Virus record (IMG/VR): IMGVR_UViG_3300049734_000370
Location: 1-26,052 of that record
Length of the DNA stretch: 26,052 nucleotides
Origin: a virus
Direction: 5' to 3' (one strand)
Below the pieces are notes generated by a model, which worked only from the letters and a program-made list of their open reading frames with translations, did not search any database and was not told the DNA's origin. Made by a program: the position numbers and the translations under genes. Positions 15,340 through 23,643 of this stretch are shown one piece after another; position 1 is the first letter of the stretch, and each line of letters opens with the position of its first letter.

Positions 15340-15678
15340 TTAAACACTGGTAATTGTTTCTACAACGCCAGCCGCTGTTTTGACCTGAAGCTTGGCTAAT
15401 GTTGTGTTAAACCACATTGTGCCATCTGCTGCATTTGGCTCTAAGGCAGTTATTTCCGCTGTCGTCTTACTTGGGATTATCAGACCATTATTTACAACAG
15501 TTCCGCCATTCACGGTTCCATCGTTAATAATTAAGCTATCCACTATGCTATTTAATAGAATGACAGCGACGTTCAAAGATTGGAACATCTGGTCGTTATA
15601 TAAATAGCCATCTGGCGCAAGACGCCCGTCTTTTTCGGTATATTTCATGTCAAAGAAAGCGGGCAATGCAGGAATCAT
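15340..15678 (-). CDS. small tail-associated structural protein
   Basis: A 112-residue protein from the preferred start, the ATG at 15678. This ATG overlaps the gp10-like gene's TGA as ATGA and has a near-perfect GGAGGTGATT ribosome site; a longer frame starting at 15750 is unlikely. The N-terminus (IPALPAFFDMKYTEKDGRLAPD) and the C-terminal segment (TTAEITALEPNAADGTMWFN, then KLQVKTAAGVVET) resemble short phage structural proteins. The C-terminal motif also occurs in tail fibres. The hydrophobic middle (AVILLNSIVDSLI) could form a trimeric coil. It occupies roughly the place of the P22 tail needle gene but shows no similarity to it that I can see. Confidence 0.6.
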   Translation of the reverse strand: MIPALPAFFDMKYTEKDGRLAPDGYLYNDQMFQSLNVAVILLNSIVDSLIINDGTVNGGTVVNNGLIIPSKTTAEITALEPNAADGTMWFNTTLAKLQVKTAAGVVETITSV

Positions 15679-17258
15679 ACAATCACCTCCGCAACCCCAT
15701 TTTGAGCTACAAATCTTTGAAACCCCCAGAACCTTAGCTGGGGTGTCCACTCATTTGCTTGGCCCATTCGCCACCATCGTATTTGATTACGATAATGTCC
15801 GTTTATATTCAGTTCACGGCTTACTATATTGCTAAAAGATTGATTTCCATTCTTTGAAAAAGACAAATCTACACGGGGAGGATTTTGTTCCGGAGCGCAC
15901 TCACCAACTTGCCCTAGTATATTTTCACCCTGCTGGCTTACTATGAAATTACCGCCCGTTTCCGTTATTAAAAGTCCATTGCAAAATTCATTGTCTGGGT
16001 CAATGAAATAGAAATCATTGACGCCTTGTTCAATCCAAAAAGTAAATTGACCAACCCTAAATCTTTCTGAATCTTCAAGACGAATGCTTTTGCAGATTCG
16101 AATACGCGGTATAACATCACCCTGTTCAGTAGGGTCTATATTGTAGTTGTAGGTTATAAATTCTGTGCCCATCTGATAGATGGATGCATCTCTTATCGAT
16201 ACAAAAAGCGTCTTTTCATTAAAGTAGACGACCCTTCTTGCCGGATGAAAGTTTAAATCTTCATTAGATACATGGAAAAATAAATTCGTATTAAAGTCAT
16301 AAATTAAAGACAAATTGTCCTGACTATCGAAAAAAGTCACCTGCCAAAATAGATGGCCGTCTTGTCTAAAGAAAAAGGCGGTCGACTTATCGGGCCTTTT
16401 CAATGTTTGTAATAAATAGTCTATCCCGTCTGTTGAAATTCTTCTTGATGATGCACCATCGGTCACCATGATGGAGGGCGAATTATTCTCGTTCTGAGCG
16501 AGCCAGCAAACCAGTTCTTCGCTGGCTGCAATAGTTGAAGCAGCCACAACACCATTGTCGATATTGAATGACTGAACGCGCCTGTAGTTTTCATCTCCGC
16601 CGACTTGTGTCCATACTTCAGCAACAGTTGATCCAAATACTATGACATTATTACCACGCCCAGGAAGTCGTTTGACTGCCAGTGCGCTATCTGGCTTTGT
16701 CTGCAAACTAAACTGTGTGTTTAATTGTATAGTGCTGTCTGTCGCATACTCAAATGCATACCAATTTTGTGGGTTATCATCAAAGGGAGAGGATGCAATC
16801 AGAAAAAAAGTATTATGGTAGCAAACATAGTTAGGGATGATTGGGTTACCTAAAAACGTCAATGTTTGCTGCGTCAATGTATTATCGGGATAATGAAAGA
16901 TATACGCATCTTGACCATCTACTATGCAGATTTGTTGAGACAAATTCTCATCCATGAATACATCGCCCGTATTGGTTGAAATATTACCAATGAAATGGGG
17001 CGCAAGATTGAGTCCAACTCGATAGACGCTTGATGACACCACAACTAATAAAAAATTCCCTCTAACGGAATGGAATATCCCGCGTCCTTCTCCAGTCGGT
17101 ACGATTTCAGACACGCGCTGATAGCCTGCATAATTAACGAGCCACTCATCAGAAATGAACATATTGTAGGTCTTTTCGAGTGATATCTTTGGGTATCGGC
17201 CGAAGCTTGAGCTTCCGACAACATTTACAGGCACTTTCTGCGCTTTAGAGACACCCAT
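15675..17258 (-). CDS. P22 gp10-like packaged DNA stabilisation / tail hub protein
   Basis: A 527-residue, beta-strand-rich protein matching the P22 gp10 family (472 residues in P22). That protein joins the gp4 ring at the portal vertex, keeps packaged DNA in and carries the tail fittings. The N-terminal pattern (VPVNVVGSSSFGRYPKIS, then EKTYNMFISDEWLVNYAGY) and later WLAQNENNSP and GAS-S-RRIST segments are typical of the family. The following gp4-then-gp10 gene order also matches. AAGGA lies nine bases before the ATG. Its stop overlaps the start of the next gene by four bases. Confidence 0.8.
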   Translation of the reverse strand: MGVSKAQKVPVNVVGSSSFGRYPKISLEKTYNMFISDEWLVNYAGYQRVSEIVPTGEGRGIFHSVRGNFLLVVVSSSVYRVGLNLAPHFIGNISTNTGDVFMDENLSQQICIVDGQDAYIFHYPDNTLTQQTLTFLGNPIIPNYVCYHNTFFLIASSPFDDNPQNWYAFEYATDSTIQLNTQFSLQTKPDSALAVKRLPGRGNNVIVFGSTVAEVWTQVGGDENYRRVQSFNIDNGVVAASTIAASEELVCWLAQNENNSPSIMVTDGASSRRISTDGIDYLLQTLKRPDKSTAFFFRQDGHLFWQVTFFDSQDNLSLIYDFNTNLFFHVSNEDLNFHPARRVVYFNEKTLFVSIRDASIYQMGTEFITYNYNIDPTEQGDVIPRIRICKSIRLEDSERFRVGQFTFWIEQGVNDFYFIDPDNEFCNGLLITETGGNFIVSQQGENILGQVGECAPEQNPPRVDLSFSKNGNQSFSNIVSRELNINGHYRNQIRWWRMGQANEWTPQLRFWGFQRFVAQNGVAEVIV

Positions 17259-17270
17259 ATATCATTATCC

Positions 17271-17981
17271 TTAGCTTGGTACTACCCATCCTTTGCCCAG
17301 GTTTATGAAGCCATAATTAAGGCTACCGCGCTGCTGTAGCGTTGAGGTTTTTTCAAGTCTTAAATCCAATAAACGTGATTTCTTGTCTATAAAAGCTTCA
17401 TATTTAGCCAGTTGCTTAATTACATTGGCAGGTGTCTCATATGCATATTCTGCGCATATTCTATCTGCCAGCGCGTAATGTAGATATGTTGTATAGAATT
17501 CGTCCAGTGTAAGACTTAAATCCTGAAACAATGTAACGGGGGGCAGCCTGAAAATGCCGTGTATTTCCATTGGGTAATCTCGGTCAGGCTTGAAGTAAAT
17601 ATAAAGAGTGCCACCCCCAAAACCACGCTCAAAGTACCATTCAAATGGCAACGTTTGAACATTTTCAACCCGACTTGACCCGAAGTATGCATTACGTTTC
17701 TCATACTTCATGGCATATCGAACGGCATCTAAATAAAAAACCAATGTGTCTATCTGGATAAGATTTGGTATTGAGTAGGCTTCTTGTCCTGTGACAGCGA
17801 CAAGCGAACTTGTCGTTTCATAAGGAACCATGCCTTCATCAACGACTTTTTCTGTAATGATATTATTTAGCCAAGTAAGGCCATCGGCAATCTGACCACC
17901 ACTGACAGTTTCAAACTCTCTCGATACAACGCCCGCTGCATAATATGAGCTCGTTATAAGCTGATTTGTAGTGTAAGGCAT
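17271..17981 (-). CDS. P22 gp4-like head completion / tail accessory protein
   Basis: A 236-residue protein. The beginning (YYAAGVVSREFETVSGGQIADGLTWLNNII, residues about 13-42) has the helical pattern of gp4-like tail accessory factors that close the portal after packaging. The C-terminal half includes TYLHYALADRICAEYA and a charged helix. It is longer than P22 gp4 (166 residues). No peptidoglycan hydrolase motif is evident. A strong AAGGAGG site precedes the ATG. The position directly before the gp10-like gene supports the assignment. Confidence 0.7.
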   Translation of the reverse strand: MPYTTNQLITSSYYAAGVVSREFETVSGGQIADGLTWLNNIITEKVVDEGMVPYETTSSLVAVTGQEAYSIPNLIQIDTLVFYLDAVRYAMKYEKRNAYFGSSRVENVQTLPFEWYFERGFGGGTLYIYFKPDRDYPMEIHGIFRLPPVTLFQDLSLTLDEFYTTYLHYALADRICAEYAYETPANVIKQLAKYEAFIDKKSRLLDLRLEKTSTLQQRGSLNYGFINLGKGWVVPS

Positions 17982-18006
17982 GTCAATGGCCTCCTTAGAC
18001 TAAGTA

Positions 18007-18750
18007 TTAAGACATATAGTCTTTAAACCCTGCCGTCGATAAATCCAGAGTATCGCCGGTTGCAACTTTGTATAGTATTTTCGGAACGCCTGCGTCTAGT
18101 CTGCAAGGAACAGTCACCATTCCTTGTTGAGCAGCAGCAACGCCCGTTCCAAAAACTACTATGCCATCTGTGGCCGATGACCCAAATGGCAAGAATTCAG
18201 CAATTTCAGTGGCGCCATCTGGCGTAAATAACGCCTTAAATAATACCTCTGTTGCGATGGGTGGAACCGACGTTGCCAGATCAACTTCAGCAAAAGTCGT
18301 CGAAGCGCCAGCCGACAATTCAGAAATCGCTACGTCATAGTAGTACATTCTTTCTTGTCCTTCGCCAAATTGCCAAAATTGAAGCAAATTAGCTGAGCCA
18401 TCGGTGAGAGCCCATCCAATACGACGATACATATCGTAGCCTCCTGGCATACTTGGGGCTGTCGTATTAAGCGATAAGATTGTTGCCGTAGCATTGTATT
18501 GAGTTGAGTCACCTATCAAGTAAACAGCATACATGCTGTCTAATACGATAGCGGCCAAATCAACACCGTTAGCGCCCACTTGAAGCCCATTGATAGTAAC
18601 CGTGCTCGACAATACGATATCGTTTACATTCGTACTATTACGCGCAGCACCAGCCGCAACAGTCATTGTTTTATTGCCTGTTCTAGCTAGCTCCAAGCCA
18701 TTAACATACTTGACGCCTGCATTTACTATAGGTGTATTGGGTATAGTCAT
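18007..18750 (-). CDS. conserved virion protein after the coat gene
   Basis: A 247-residue protein of a type I recognise from many phage structural operons but cannot assign to a function. Marker segments are SSTVTINGLQVGANGVDL, MYAVYLIGDSTQYN, GYDMYRRIGWALTDGSANLL and YYDVAISELSAGASTTF. It is mostly beta-predicted, without signal or membrane segments. AAGGAG precedes the ATG by nine bases. A hairpin terminator-like element separates it from the coat gene upstream. Its place between coat and head-completion genes suggests a head decoration or neck component. Confidence 0.6.
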   Translation of the reverse strand: MTIPNTPIVNAGVKYVNGLELARTGNKTMTVAAGAARNSTNVNDIVLSSTVTINGLQVGANGVDLAAIVLDSMYAVYLIGDSTQYNATATILSLNTTAPSMPGGYDMYRRIGWALTDGSANLLQFWQFGEGQERMYYYDVAISELSAGASTTFAEVDLATSVPPIATEVLFKALFTPDGATEIAEFLPFGSSATDGIVVFGTGVAAAQQGMVTVPCRLDAGVPKILYKVATGDTLDLSTAGFKDYMS

Positions 18751-18775
18751 TATTTTAACTCCTTTTCGTTAAATT

Positions 18776-18795
18776 AGGAGCGCATTCGCGCTCCC
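18776..18795 (-). terminator. hairpin after the coat gene (terminator or attenuator)
   Basis: A perfect 7-bp GC-rich stem (GGAGCGC at 18777-18783, GCGCTCC at 18788-18794) with a 4-base loop lies just past the coat stop. It can be extended by TTA/TAA with one bulged base. The leftward transcript continues TAATTTAACG, only moderately T-rich. Partial termination after the abundant coat message, or 3'-end protection, is likely. Confidence 0.5.
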
Positions 18796-18799
18796 TAAA

Positions 18800-20044
18800 T
18801 TAGACAGGCAGCGCAACCATCATTGCGTAATCATCACATAATGTGCGGCCCCAAATTGTGTCATGCACCATTCCGCGCTGGTTCTGTCCGAAGAGAGAGC
18901 CGAAATATTGACGGATTGAGCACCCACTATCTGGGTCTGTCAGAGAAGAGGTTGGGTATGGCACTTCTTCTGGTAACTTAGGCATCGCTAAGTAAAGAGG
19001 ATTTCCAGACATTATGAGGCCACAACGATGGTCAGGCAGTACGGTAACCTGCATACCTGCGACAATCTCAGTGTTGATATTCTGATTTTTACCCGCCGCA
19101 GCTTGGAGCGCTGGGAAGATATTAACAGTCACTTGAGAGCCAGCAGTACTAGCAGCATCCGCAGTTGCCCTGAACTGAACAGGAGATTGAGAGACTATAT
19201 GACCAATAAATGTTCTAAATCTCAGATCGATTTGCCCAGAAACTCCATCTGAAAATTGGAATTTGTCGTAAGCCTTAATTGAATTCGGATCGCTTGCAGC
19301 ACTTGTTCCACTAAATGTGATAGAGGTGACACCGCCATCAGCATTGGTTGTGGTACTTACGACTGTCAGCGTTGTTCCCGCATTCCCTTCTGTTCCAGCC
19401 AAGTGTGTTTTCAGAAGATTAGATTGATACCATTTGCAATTTGAGAAATCACCAATTTCCCATGACATGGCTTCTCTATTTCCCCTGTCAAGAGTGAATT
19501 GATTGAGTCCTGAATTTACGATTTGTGGGAATGTCAAATCAGACAAATATCCCATGGTATTGCTCTTTGCTGCACCAAAGTTTCTAAAGAATGCCAAGGC
19601 ATTTGCTAATTGAAGGTAAGTTGCAATTGGTGTAACGCCATCGCCATAAAAACGATATGTATTTGTTTCACACAATTCTGCAACGTCTGCCTCAACCTTA
19701 GACCCAATTTCTGATACAGCGGAACGTCCGAACTTGTCCATATAATCGCGCACATTGAAAATGAATTGCTGTGCACTGAATTCGTACGCTGTAGAGGCTT
19801 GCTTGTTAACGGTCAACTGTTGAACACGTTGTTCTGCGGATTGAAAGTTGACTACTAGGCTGTTTGTAGTTGTAAAACGAGGAGGAAGGTCAAATGACAC
19901 GGTATCGCCTAAGTTTTTAGGGATGTCGTCATTGAACCCTTTAAATTTCATATTGGCTGTACTAATAAACGCAAAACTGTTTAATAGTAAAGCAAGGTTA
20001 GACTCATTATATGTAATAACTTGTTGTAGGATATTGTTTGGCAT
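18800..20044 (-). CDS. P22-type major capsid (coat) protein
   Basis: A 414-residue coat protein of the P22 gp5 family: an HK97 fold with an inserted I-domain (P22 gp5 is 430 residues). Supporting features are the N-terminal MPNNILQQVITYNESNLALL, the FKGFNDDIPKNLGDTVSFDLPPRF segment, a long spine-like helix region and an inserted beta-rich stretch at about 220-300. The C-terminal pattern is DPDSGCSIRQYFG...DTIWGRTLCDDYAMMVALP. GGGAG lies eight bases before the ATG, inside a predicted hairpin. It follows the scaffold gene, as in P22, and would assemble with it into a procapsid. Confidence 0.85.
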   Translation of the reverse strand: MPNNILQQVITYNESNLALLLNSFAFISTANMKFKGFNDDIPKNLGDTVSFDLPPRFTTTNSLVVNFQSAEQRVQQLTVNKQASTAYEFSAQQFIFNVRDYMDKFGRSAVSEIGSKVEADVAELCETNTYRFYGDGVTPIATYLQLANALAFFRNFGAAKSNTMGYLSDLTFPQIVNSGLNQFTLDRGNREAMSWEIGDFSNCKWYQSNLLKTHLAGTEGNAGTTLTVVSTTTNADGGVTSITFSGTSAASDPNSIKAYDKFQFSDGVSGQIDLRFRTFIGHIVSQSPVQFRATADAASTAGSQVTVNIFPALQAAAGKNQNINTEIVAGMQVTVLPDHRCGLIMSGNPLYLAMPKLPEEVPYPTSSLTDPDSGCSIRQYFGSLFGQNQRGMVHDTIWGRTLCDDYAMMVALPV

Positions 20045-20079
20045 TGCAAAACTCCCTTTGGGTAAGAAATATTTTGCAA
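20044..20079 (-). promoter_or_regulatory. hairpin enclosing the coat ribosome site
   Basis: An 8-base inverted repeat (TTGCAAAA at 20044-20051, TTTTGCAA at 20072-20079) encloses the GGGAG ribosome site and touches the ATG. An inner CCC-AAA-GGG hairpin can also form. Such a leader could mask the site until ribosomes finish the upstream scaffold gene, whose stop lies only 53 bases away. This is inference from base pairing. Confidence 0.4.
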
Positions 20080-20097
20080 CTGCAAGGAGGGCTTATT

Positions 20098-20796
20098 TTA
20101 TCCTCTAAGCCAAGGCTGAGTTCTTAAATCTCTTACGCCCATCTTACCGTTGCTTCCAGAAACTCTTGAAGCTTGTAATCGGTCGAGAGGGGCCGCCACG
20201 TCCTGTGATTGTGCATCGGCTTTTGCTTGCTTATTGTCTGCTATAGAGCGAGACAGTTCGAGCAACTGCGAATGCGCATATCGAGGATTTTTCATAGCTA
20301 AGCCATCAAGGGCATTGAGTTTGACGGGGTTTTTGGCAAGTTCGTACATCACATCGGCCGCATTATCTATGCCTGCTACCAGGTAGACCAACTGCGGGAA
20401 TGCTGTTGGGTCGAACTCCTTCATGACCTCATCAAAATCTGAATAAGAATTGGCGCCTTCTTGCATCTTAGATTGGTAGCTATTTGCAACTCTAGTCATT
20501 TCTGCTTCGAGTTGTTTTTGCTGCATCTCTTGATTGAATCGCTCTTGTACCTGTTGGAAGATGGCGTCTGCGTCAACTTCCCTAGAAACATTTTCGTTTC
20601 GTTGGCTTTGTTGATTTATTTGAGAATTGATTCTTTCAATTTCACGCTGATACCGTTCTTCAACTTCGCGTCGAGCTTTTTGGGCCGCCTGTTCTTTTTC
20701 ACGCTGCACAATCTTGTTGACCTGAGATTGGGGCAACAATTTTTCCTGTTCAATTTCTTCAACAGGAGCAACATCTTGCACTTGATTCTCTTCCAT
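20098..20796 (-). CDS. scaffolding protein
   Basis: A 232-residue, highly charged and helical protein directly upstream of the coat gene, the usual place for a scaffold. The N-terminal half is Gln/Glu/Arg-rich coiled coil (from about residue 20 to 110). The middle includes YLVAGIDNAADVMYELAKNP, and the C-terminus is basic and ends KMGVRDLRTQPWLRG. P22 scaffold is longer (303 residues) but has the same character, with a basic C-terminal coat-binding end. AAAGG lies six bases before the ATG. It would guide coat assembly and then leave the procapsid. Confidence 0.7.
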   Translation of the reverse strand: MEENQVQDVAPVEEIEQEKLLPQSQVNKIVQREKEQAAQKARREVEERYQREIERINSQINQQSQRNENVSREVDADAIFQQVQERFNQEMQQKQLEAEMTRVANSYQSKMQEGANSYSDFDEVMKEFDPTAFPQLVYLVAGIDNAADVMYELAKNPVKLNALDGLAMKNPRYAHSQLLELSRSIADNKQAKADAQSQDVAAPLDRLQASRVSGSNGKMGVRDLRTQPWLRG

Positions 20797-20922
20797 TTAC
20801 AACCTTTCTTGTCGTTTTTTACCCGCTTCGTTGCGGTGAGTTCCTCGGTACGATGAGTGTCGCCCATTTTTCCGCATGAGTGCGTTCTTTACACAGGTTA
20901 ACGCCTGGTCGATTTGTCGGAC

Positions 20923-20982
20923 ACAATTTAAACAAAATTGTCGACTAAATTATTAGTATGCCTATTTTTATATAATAATCAA
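20923..20982 (-). promoter_or_regulatory. internal promoter for the scaffold-coat segment, with inverted repeat at the start
   Basis: Read leftward there is TTGATT (20982-20977), a 16-base spacer and CATACT (20960-20955), with a predicted start near 20948. Immediately downstream lies an inverted repeat, AAATTGT/ACAATTT (20935-20941 and 20923-20929), with GTCG/CGAC extensions. This repeat could be an operator or a 5' hairpin. The leader to the scaffold ATG is about 150 bases. The promoter follows directly after a strong terminator, which supports it. Confidence 0.5.
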
Positions 20983-20995
20983 TACAAATTAAAAT

Positions 20996-21042
20996 TCGCC
21001 GCCGGAGATATAAGGCGGCGAGAGCATGTTAGGAGACATGCT
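20996..21042 (-). terminator. tandem hairpin terminator after the packaging genes
   Basis: Two hairpins lie in a row. The first is AGCATGT/ACATGCT (21023-21029 and 21036-21042) with a 6-base loop. The second is a GC-rich 8-bp stem (TCGCCGCC at 20996-21003, GGCGGCGA at 21014-21021) with a 10-base loop. Leftward it is followed by AATTTTAATTT. The second has the form of a rho-independent terminator and lies just after the last of the small basic genes. Confidence 0.7.
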
Positions 21043-21047
21043 TAGTC

Positions 21048-21155
21048 TTAGGAACATTTTTTCATCATTTTCTTAATGAGTTTTTTATCTTGTTTTTCAT
21101 CTGTATGCTTATTATTTTTATTTTGTTTTTGTTTTCCATATTTCTTGTCTTTCAT
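21048..21155 (-). CDS. 35-aa lysine-rich small protein
   Basis: A 35-residue peptide with about 40% lysine, ending [12 protein letters not shown]. Its ATG overlaps the stop of the 46-residue gene in an ATGA arrangement, so translation is probably coupled. It is the last gene before the tandem hairpin terminator. Similar tiny Lys-rich ORFs occur in phage structural operons beside the small protein encoded upstream. Nucleic-acid binding is a guess from its charge; the function is unknown. Confidence 0.5.
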   Translation of the reverse strand: MKDKKYGKQKQNKNNKHTDEKQDKKLIKKMMKKCS

Positions 21156-21292
21156 TTCTTTTTCCCTTTATTTTTTTTCCCAGCTTCTTTGTAGGCTATG
21201 GCAACGGCCTGTTTTGCAGGTCGCCCAGAGTGTATCAGTTCAGATATATTTTCAGATACAATCTTCTTAGACTTTCCTTTCTTGAGCGGCAT
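21152..21292 (-). CDS. 46-aa conserved small basic phage protein (DUF6496-like)
   Basis: A 46-residue protein starting [20 protein letters not shown] and followed by [18 protein letters not shown] and a lysine-rich tail. This is the pattern of a small conserved phage family, which I recall as DUF6496. AAGGG lies seven bases before the ATG. It lies between two other small basic genes, downstream of the portal. The family's function is not known to me; its position suggests a link to packaging or head assembly. Confidence 0.7.
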   Translation of the reverse strand: MPLKKGKSKKIVSENISELIHSGRPAKQAVAIAYKEAGKKNKGKKK

Positions 21293-21323
21293 ATTATATC
21301 CCTTTTAGTCTTTTATAAGTAGA

Positions 21324-21515
21324 TTATTTATTTTTCAGTTTTCTTAAGGTAATTGCAAGTTTTGTCTGCATTCTAGTTTTTTTATTATTGCTATTTTCGG
21401 CTTTCTTAAGAGTCTTTAAAGGTATAACTTCGCCCTTTTTTACTCCTAATTTTTTCCTTAAGGCGCCCTTATTTTTTGGGTTAACCGCTTTCTGAATCCA
21501 TTTATTATCCTTCAT
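21324..21515 (-). CDS. 63-aa small basic protein after the portal gene
   Basis: A 63-residue basic protein (KWIQKAVNPKNKGALRKKLG at the start, then GEVIPLKTLKKAE, ending LAITLRKLKNK). The ATG at 21515 follows a GAGGG ribosome site by eight bases. A longer frame begins at a TTG (21530) without a ribosome site, so I use the ATG. It overlaps the portal stop by 11 bases. Small proteins with the GALRKKLGV-like core occur widely near phage head genes; the role is unknown. Confidence 0.65.
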   Translation of the reverse strand: MKDNKWIQKAVNPKNKGALRKKLGVKKGEVIPLKTLKKAENSNNKKTRMQTKLAITLRKLKNK

Positions 21516-23643
21516 TACGAATTCCCTCAAACTGCTGATTGATATGTTTACTAAGATTGATAGCAGCCTCTACTTGGCTTCTTGTATTCTCGGCATCCAC
21601 CTGCGCGTATTTTAGTTCATTTTCAATATCTTCATTTCTTATCTTGCTCATCACTTCCAAGAACTTAGTTTCAGCCTCTCTCTCTTTAATAGTGATGTTT
21701 GCCGCATCTACCTGGGCCTTCTCTTCAATGGCCATTTGTGCAATTTGTCCGCTTGTAGGAGATTGTAGCTCTTTTTGTGCCTGCTGCATGGCGATCATCG
21801 TTTGTTGCTGTGAAACAGCCATTTGTTGCTTCTGCTGCTCCATAGTCATTTGTTGGAGCTCTTGTTGCTGTCTCTCGAATTCAACCGCCTTTTCTTTCAA
21901 CTCTTCAATGCCGCGTATTTCGATATTATCAAGCAGTGTTTGGAGCCCATAATCATTGAAGAATTGCGCGAACTTAGGTGATGCTTGAGAAAGTCCAATA
22001 ATCGTCTGTATGGCTATTTCTTTTTGCATAGCAAAATTAACGCCCGTCTCTACCTTCACTTGAAGTGAGTTTGGGTCATAATTCATAAACAAGGAACCTT
22101 TCTTGTTTATCTCAACATACTCTCGTTTACCATTGGGCAATAGAACAGGAAGACTTCTAGGCGTCCTATAATATTTTGGTATAAGGTCAACAATTATCTG
22201 AGCGACCCGATTGAGCCCCTTAATATACCCAACGATGTACGGAACAGAAGCATTATTGCTTTGTATAGCGCTCCTCGCAAAAGCAATCCCTGACATTGGG
22301 TTGTTCATCTGTCCAGCCGCGCCATCATAGCTACCTAGTATTGCCTGTGTCATTTCATCAGACATCCTGAAAGTTTCAGCAATTTGGGGCGGTATGGGTG
22401 TTCGCATGACCTCTCTTGGAGGAGGGAGAACTACCTCTAGATTCGGTCCGTTATCGGTTGGCAAGAAATGATTATACATAAGCGTGTCTGCTTTCTGCAC
22501 ATTCTTATACGCTTCTTGATATCGAACAGGAACTGATTCAACAGGAACTATAAATTTATGTTGGACAGTATTTTCTAGCTCGTTTCCAAGCGCTTGCCCT
22601 GCGAAGTTTTTAAGCCTCTGTATGCCCTTTGCATGGTATACATAGGGCCTTGTCATTTGTGTATAGGAGCCAGATTCTTTAATGTTGACGCTGTTACCGT
22701 CAACAAATACAAGTGGCAGGTATTTATAATTTGTCTCTACGTATCCAAGGACACGAGCCTCGCAAAACCTGTAGCGAACTATCTTTTGTATAGTTGAAAA
22801 TCTCGGCTTTCCAACGGGCTCAGGTGGCACCAGTATGATGCCTGAAGCCTCCCACTCTTTAATAAATTTGTCATACTCTTTTTGAGTTACCGTATGCCCA
22901 TTTGTTAGTTTAACTATTTTTTCTCTTTTATTAACTTTTTCATAAAAGTCACATACTAAAATTATTTCTTCGGATTCGTTTTGAAATGACCATGAGAACC
23001 CCGAAAGATTCTTTGTGAACTTGCAGTCTCTCAATGCCTCTTCACCAAATTCCTGTACAAAATCTTCTTTTGTCATGGGGTAAAGTTCAGCACAATAGCG
23101 CCCATCCCCTTTATGGCTATCTCTTGCTAACGGATCGAAAACGCATAGCGTTGGGTCAAAGGCCCTTTCTACATATATGTTTTGTTCAAATGACATCTCG
23201 TTTACATAATCTGTGAAGACGCGCAATACGGAGAAGCCGCCTGCTAGGAGGTCGGAATAAATGTTGTATTCCATCATGTCATTTGAGCCATCAAAAAAGA
23301 TAGCGCGCAAATGCGCCTCAATGACCTTCAATGTTCCATTGAATTGATTATTTAACATTGATAATGGAACACCGTCTGCGGCCCTTACATTTAGGGAAGG
23401 CTGTTGTTTGGCGAATTCCCCTCTAAGACGAGAGATGTAGGCTTCGAGCACATTAAATTCTATCGTGGGCATTCCACGCTCTTGCAGCGTTGCGCTCTCA
23501 TTATCAGTAAGAGATGACTTAAATACAAAGCGCATATAATCTTCGTAGCGCCTTACATTTTCATTAAAGTATTGCTGAGATTCTTCTATGGTCTTTTTTA
23601 AATAGGCCAATCTGTCCAGATGTTTACTAGCTATATCCGCCAT
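21505..23643 (-). CDS. P22-type portal protein
   Basis: A 712-residue portal of the P22 gp1 family (725 residues in P22). It forms the dodecameric ring through which DNA is packaged and ejected. The N-terminal region (QYFNENVRRYEDYMRFV) and the core containing NELENTVQHKFIVPVESVP and GAAGQMNNPMSGIAFARSAI fit the family. The last 135 or so residues are a Gln- and Glu-rich coiled coil, comparable to the long C-terminal barrel of P22 portal that reaches into the head. The start overlaps the 3' end of the large terminase by 17 bases. Gene order (terminase, portal, scaffold, coat) matches P22. Confidence 0.8.
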   Translation of the reverse strand: MADIASKHLDRLAYLKKTIEESQQYFNENVRRYEDYMRFVFKSSLTDNESATLQERGMPTIEFNVLEAYISRLRGEFAKQQPSLNVRAADGVPLSMLNNQFNGTLKVIEAHLRAIFFDGSNDMMEYNIYSDLLAGGFSVLRVFTDYVNEMSFEQNIYVERAFDPTLCVFDPLARDSHKGDGRYCAELYPMTKEDFVQEFGEEALRDCKFTKNLSGFSWSFQNESEEIILVCDFYEKVNKREKIVKLTNGHTVTQKEYDKFIKEWEASGIILVPPEPVGKPRFSTIQKIVRYRFCEARVLGYVETNYKYLPLVFVDGNSVNIKESGSYTQMTRPYVYHAKGIQRLKNFAGQALGNELENTVQHKFIVPVESVPVRYQEAYKNVQKADTLMYNHFLPTDNGPNLEVVLPPPREVMRTPIPPQIAETFRMSDEMTQAILGSYDGAAGQMNNPMSGIAFARSAIQSNNASVPYIVGYIKGLNRVAQIIVDLIPKYYRTPRSLPVLLPNGKREYVEINKKGSLFMNYDPNSLQVKVETGVNFAMQKEIAIQTIIGLSQASPKFAQFFNDYGLQTLLDNIEIRGIEELKEKAVEFERQQQELQQMTMEQQKQQMAVSQQQTMIAMQQAQKELQSPTSGQIAQMAIEEKAQVDAANITIKEREAETKFLEVMSKIRNEDIENELKYAQVDAENTRSQVEAAINLSKHINQQFEGIRNEG

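Noticed and set aside
15679-15750. Longer N-terminus for the 112-residue structural protein
   Set aside because: The extra 24 codons overlap the gp10-like gene and lack a ribosome site, whereas the ATG at 15678 has a near-perfect one.
20616-20867. 83-codon leftward frame starting upstream of the scaffold gene
   Set aside because: It overlaps the scaffold coding start out of frame, has no ribosome site, and its later part is just the scaffold DNA read in another frame.
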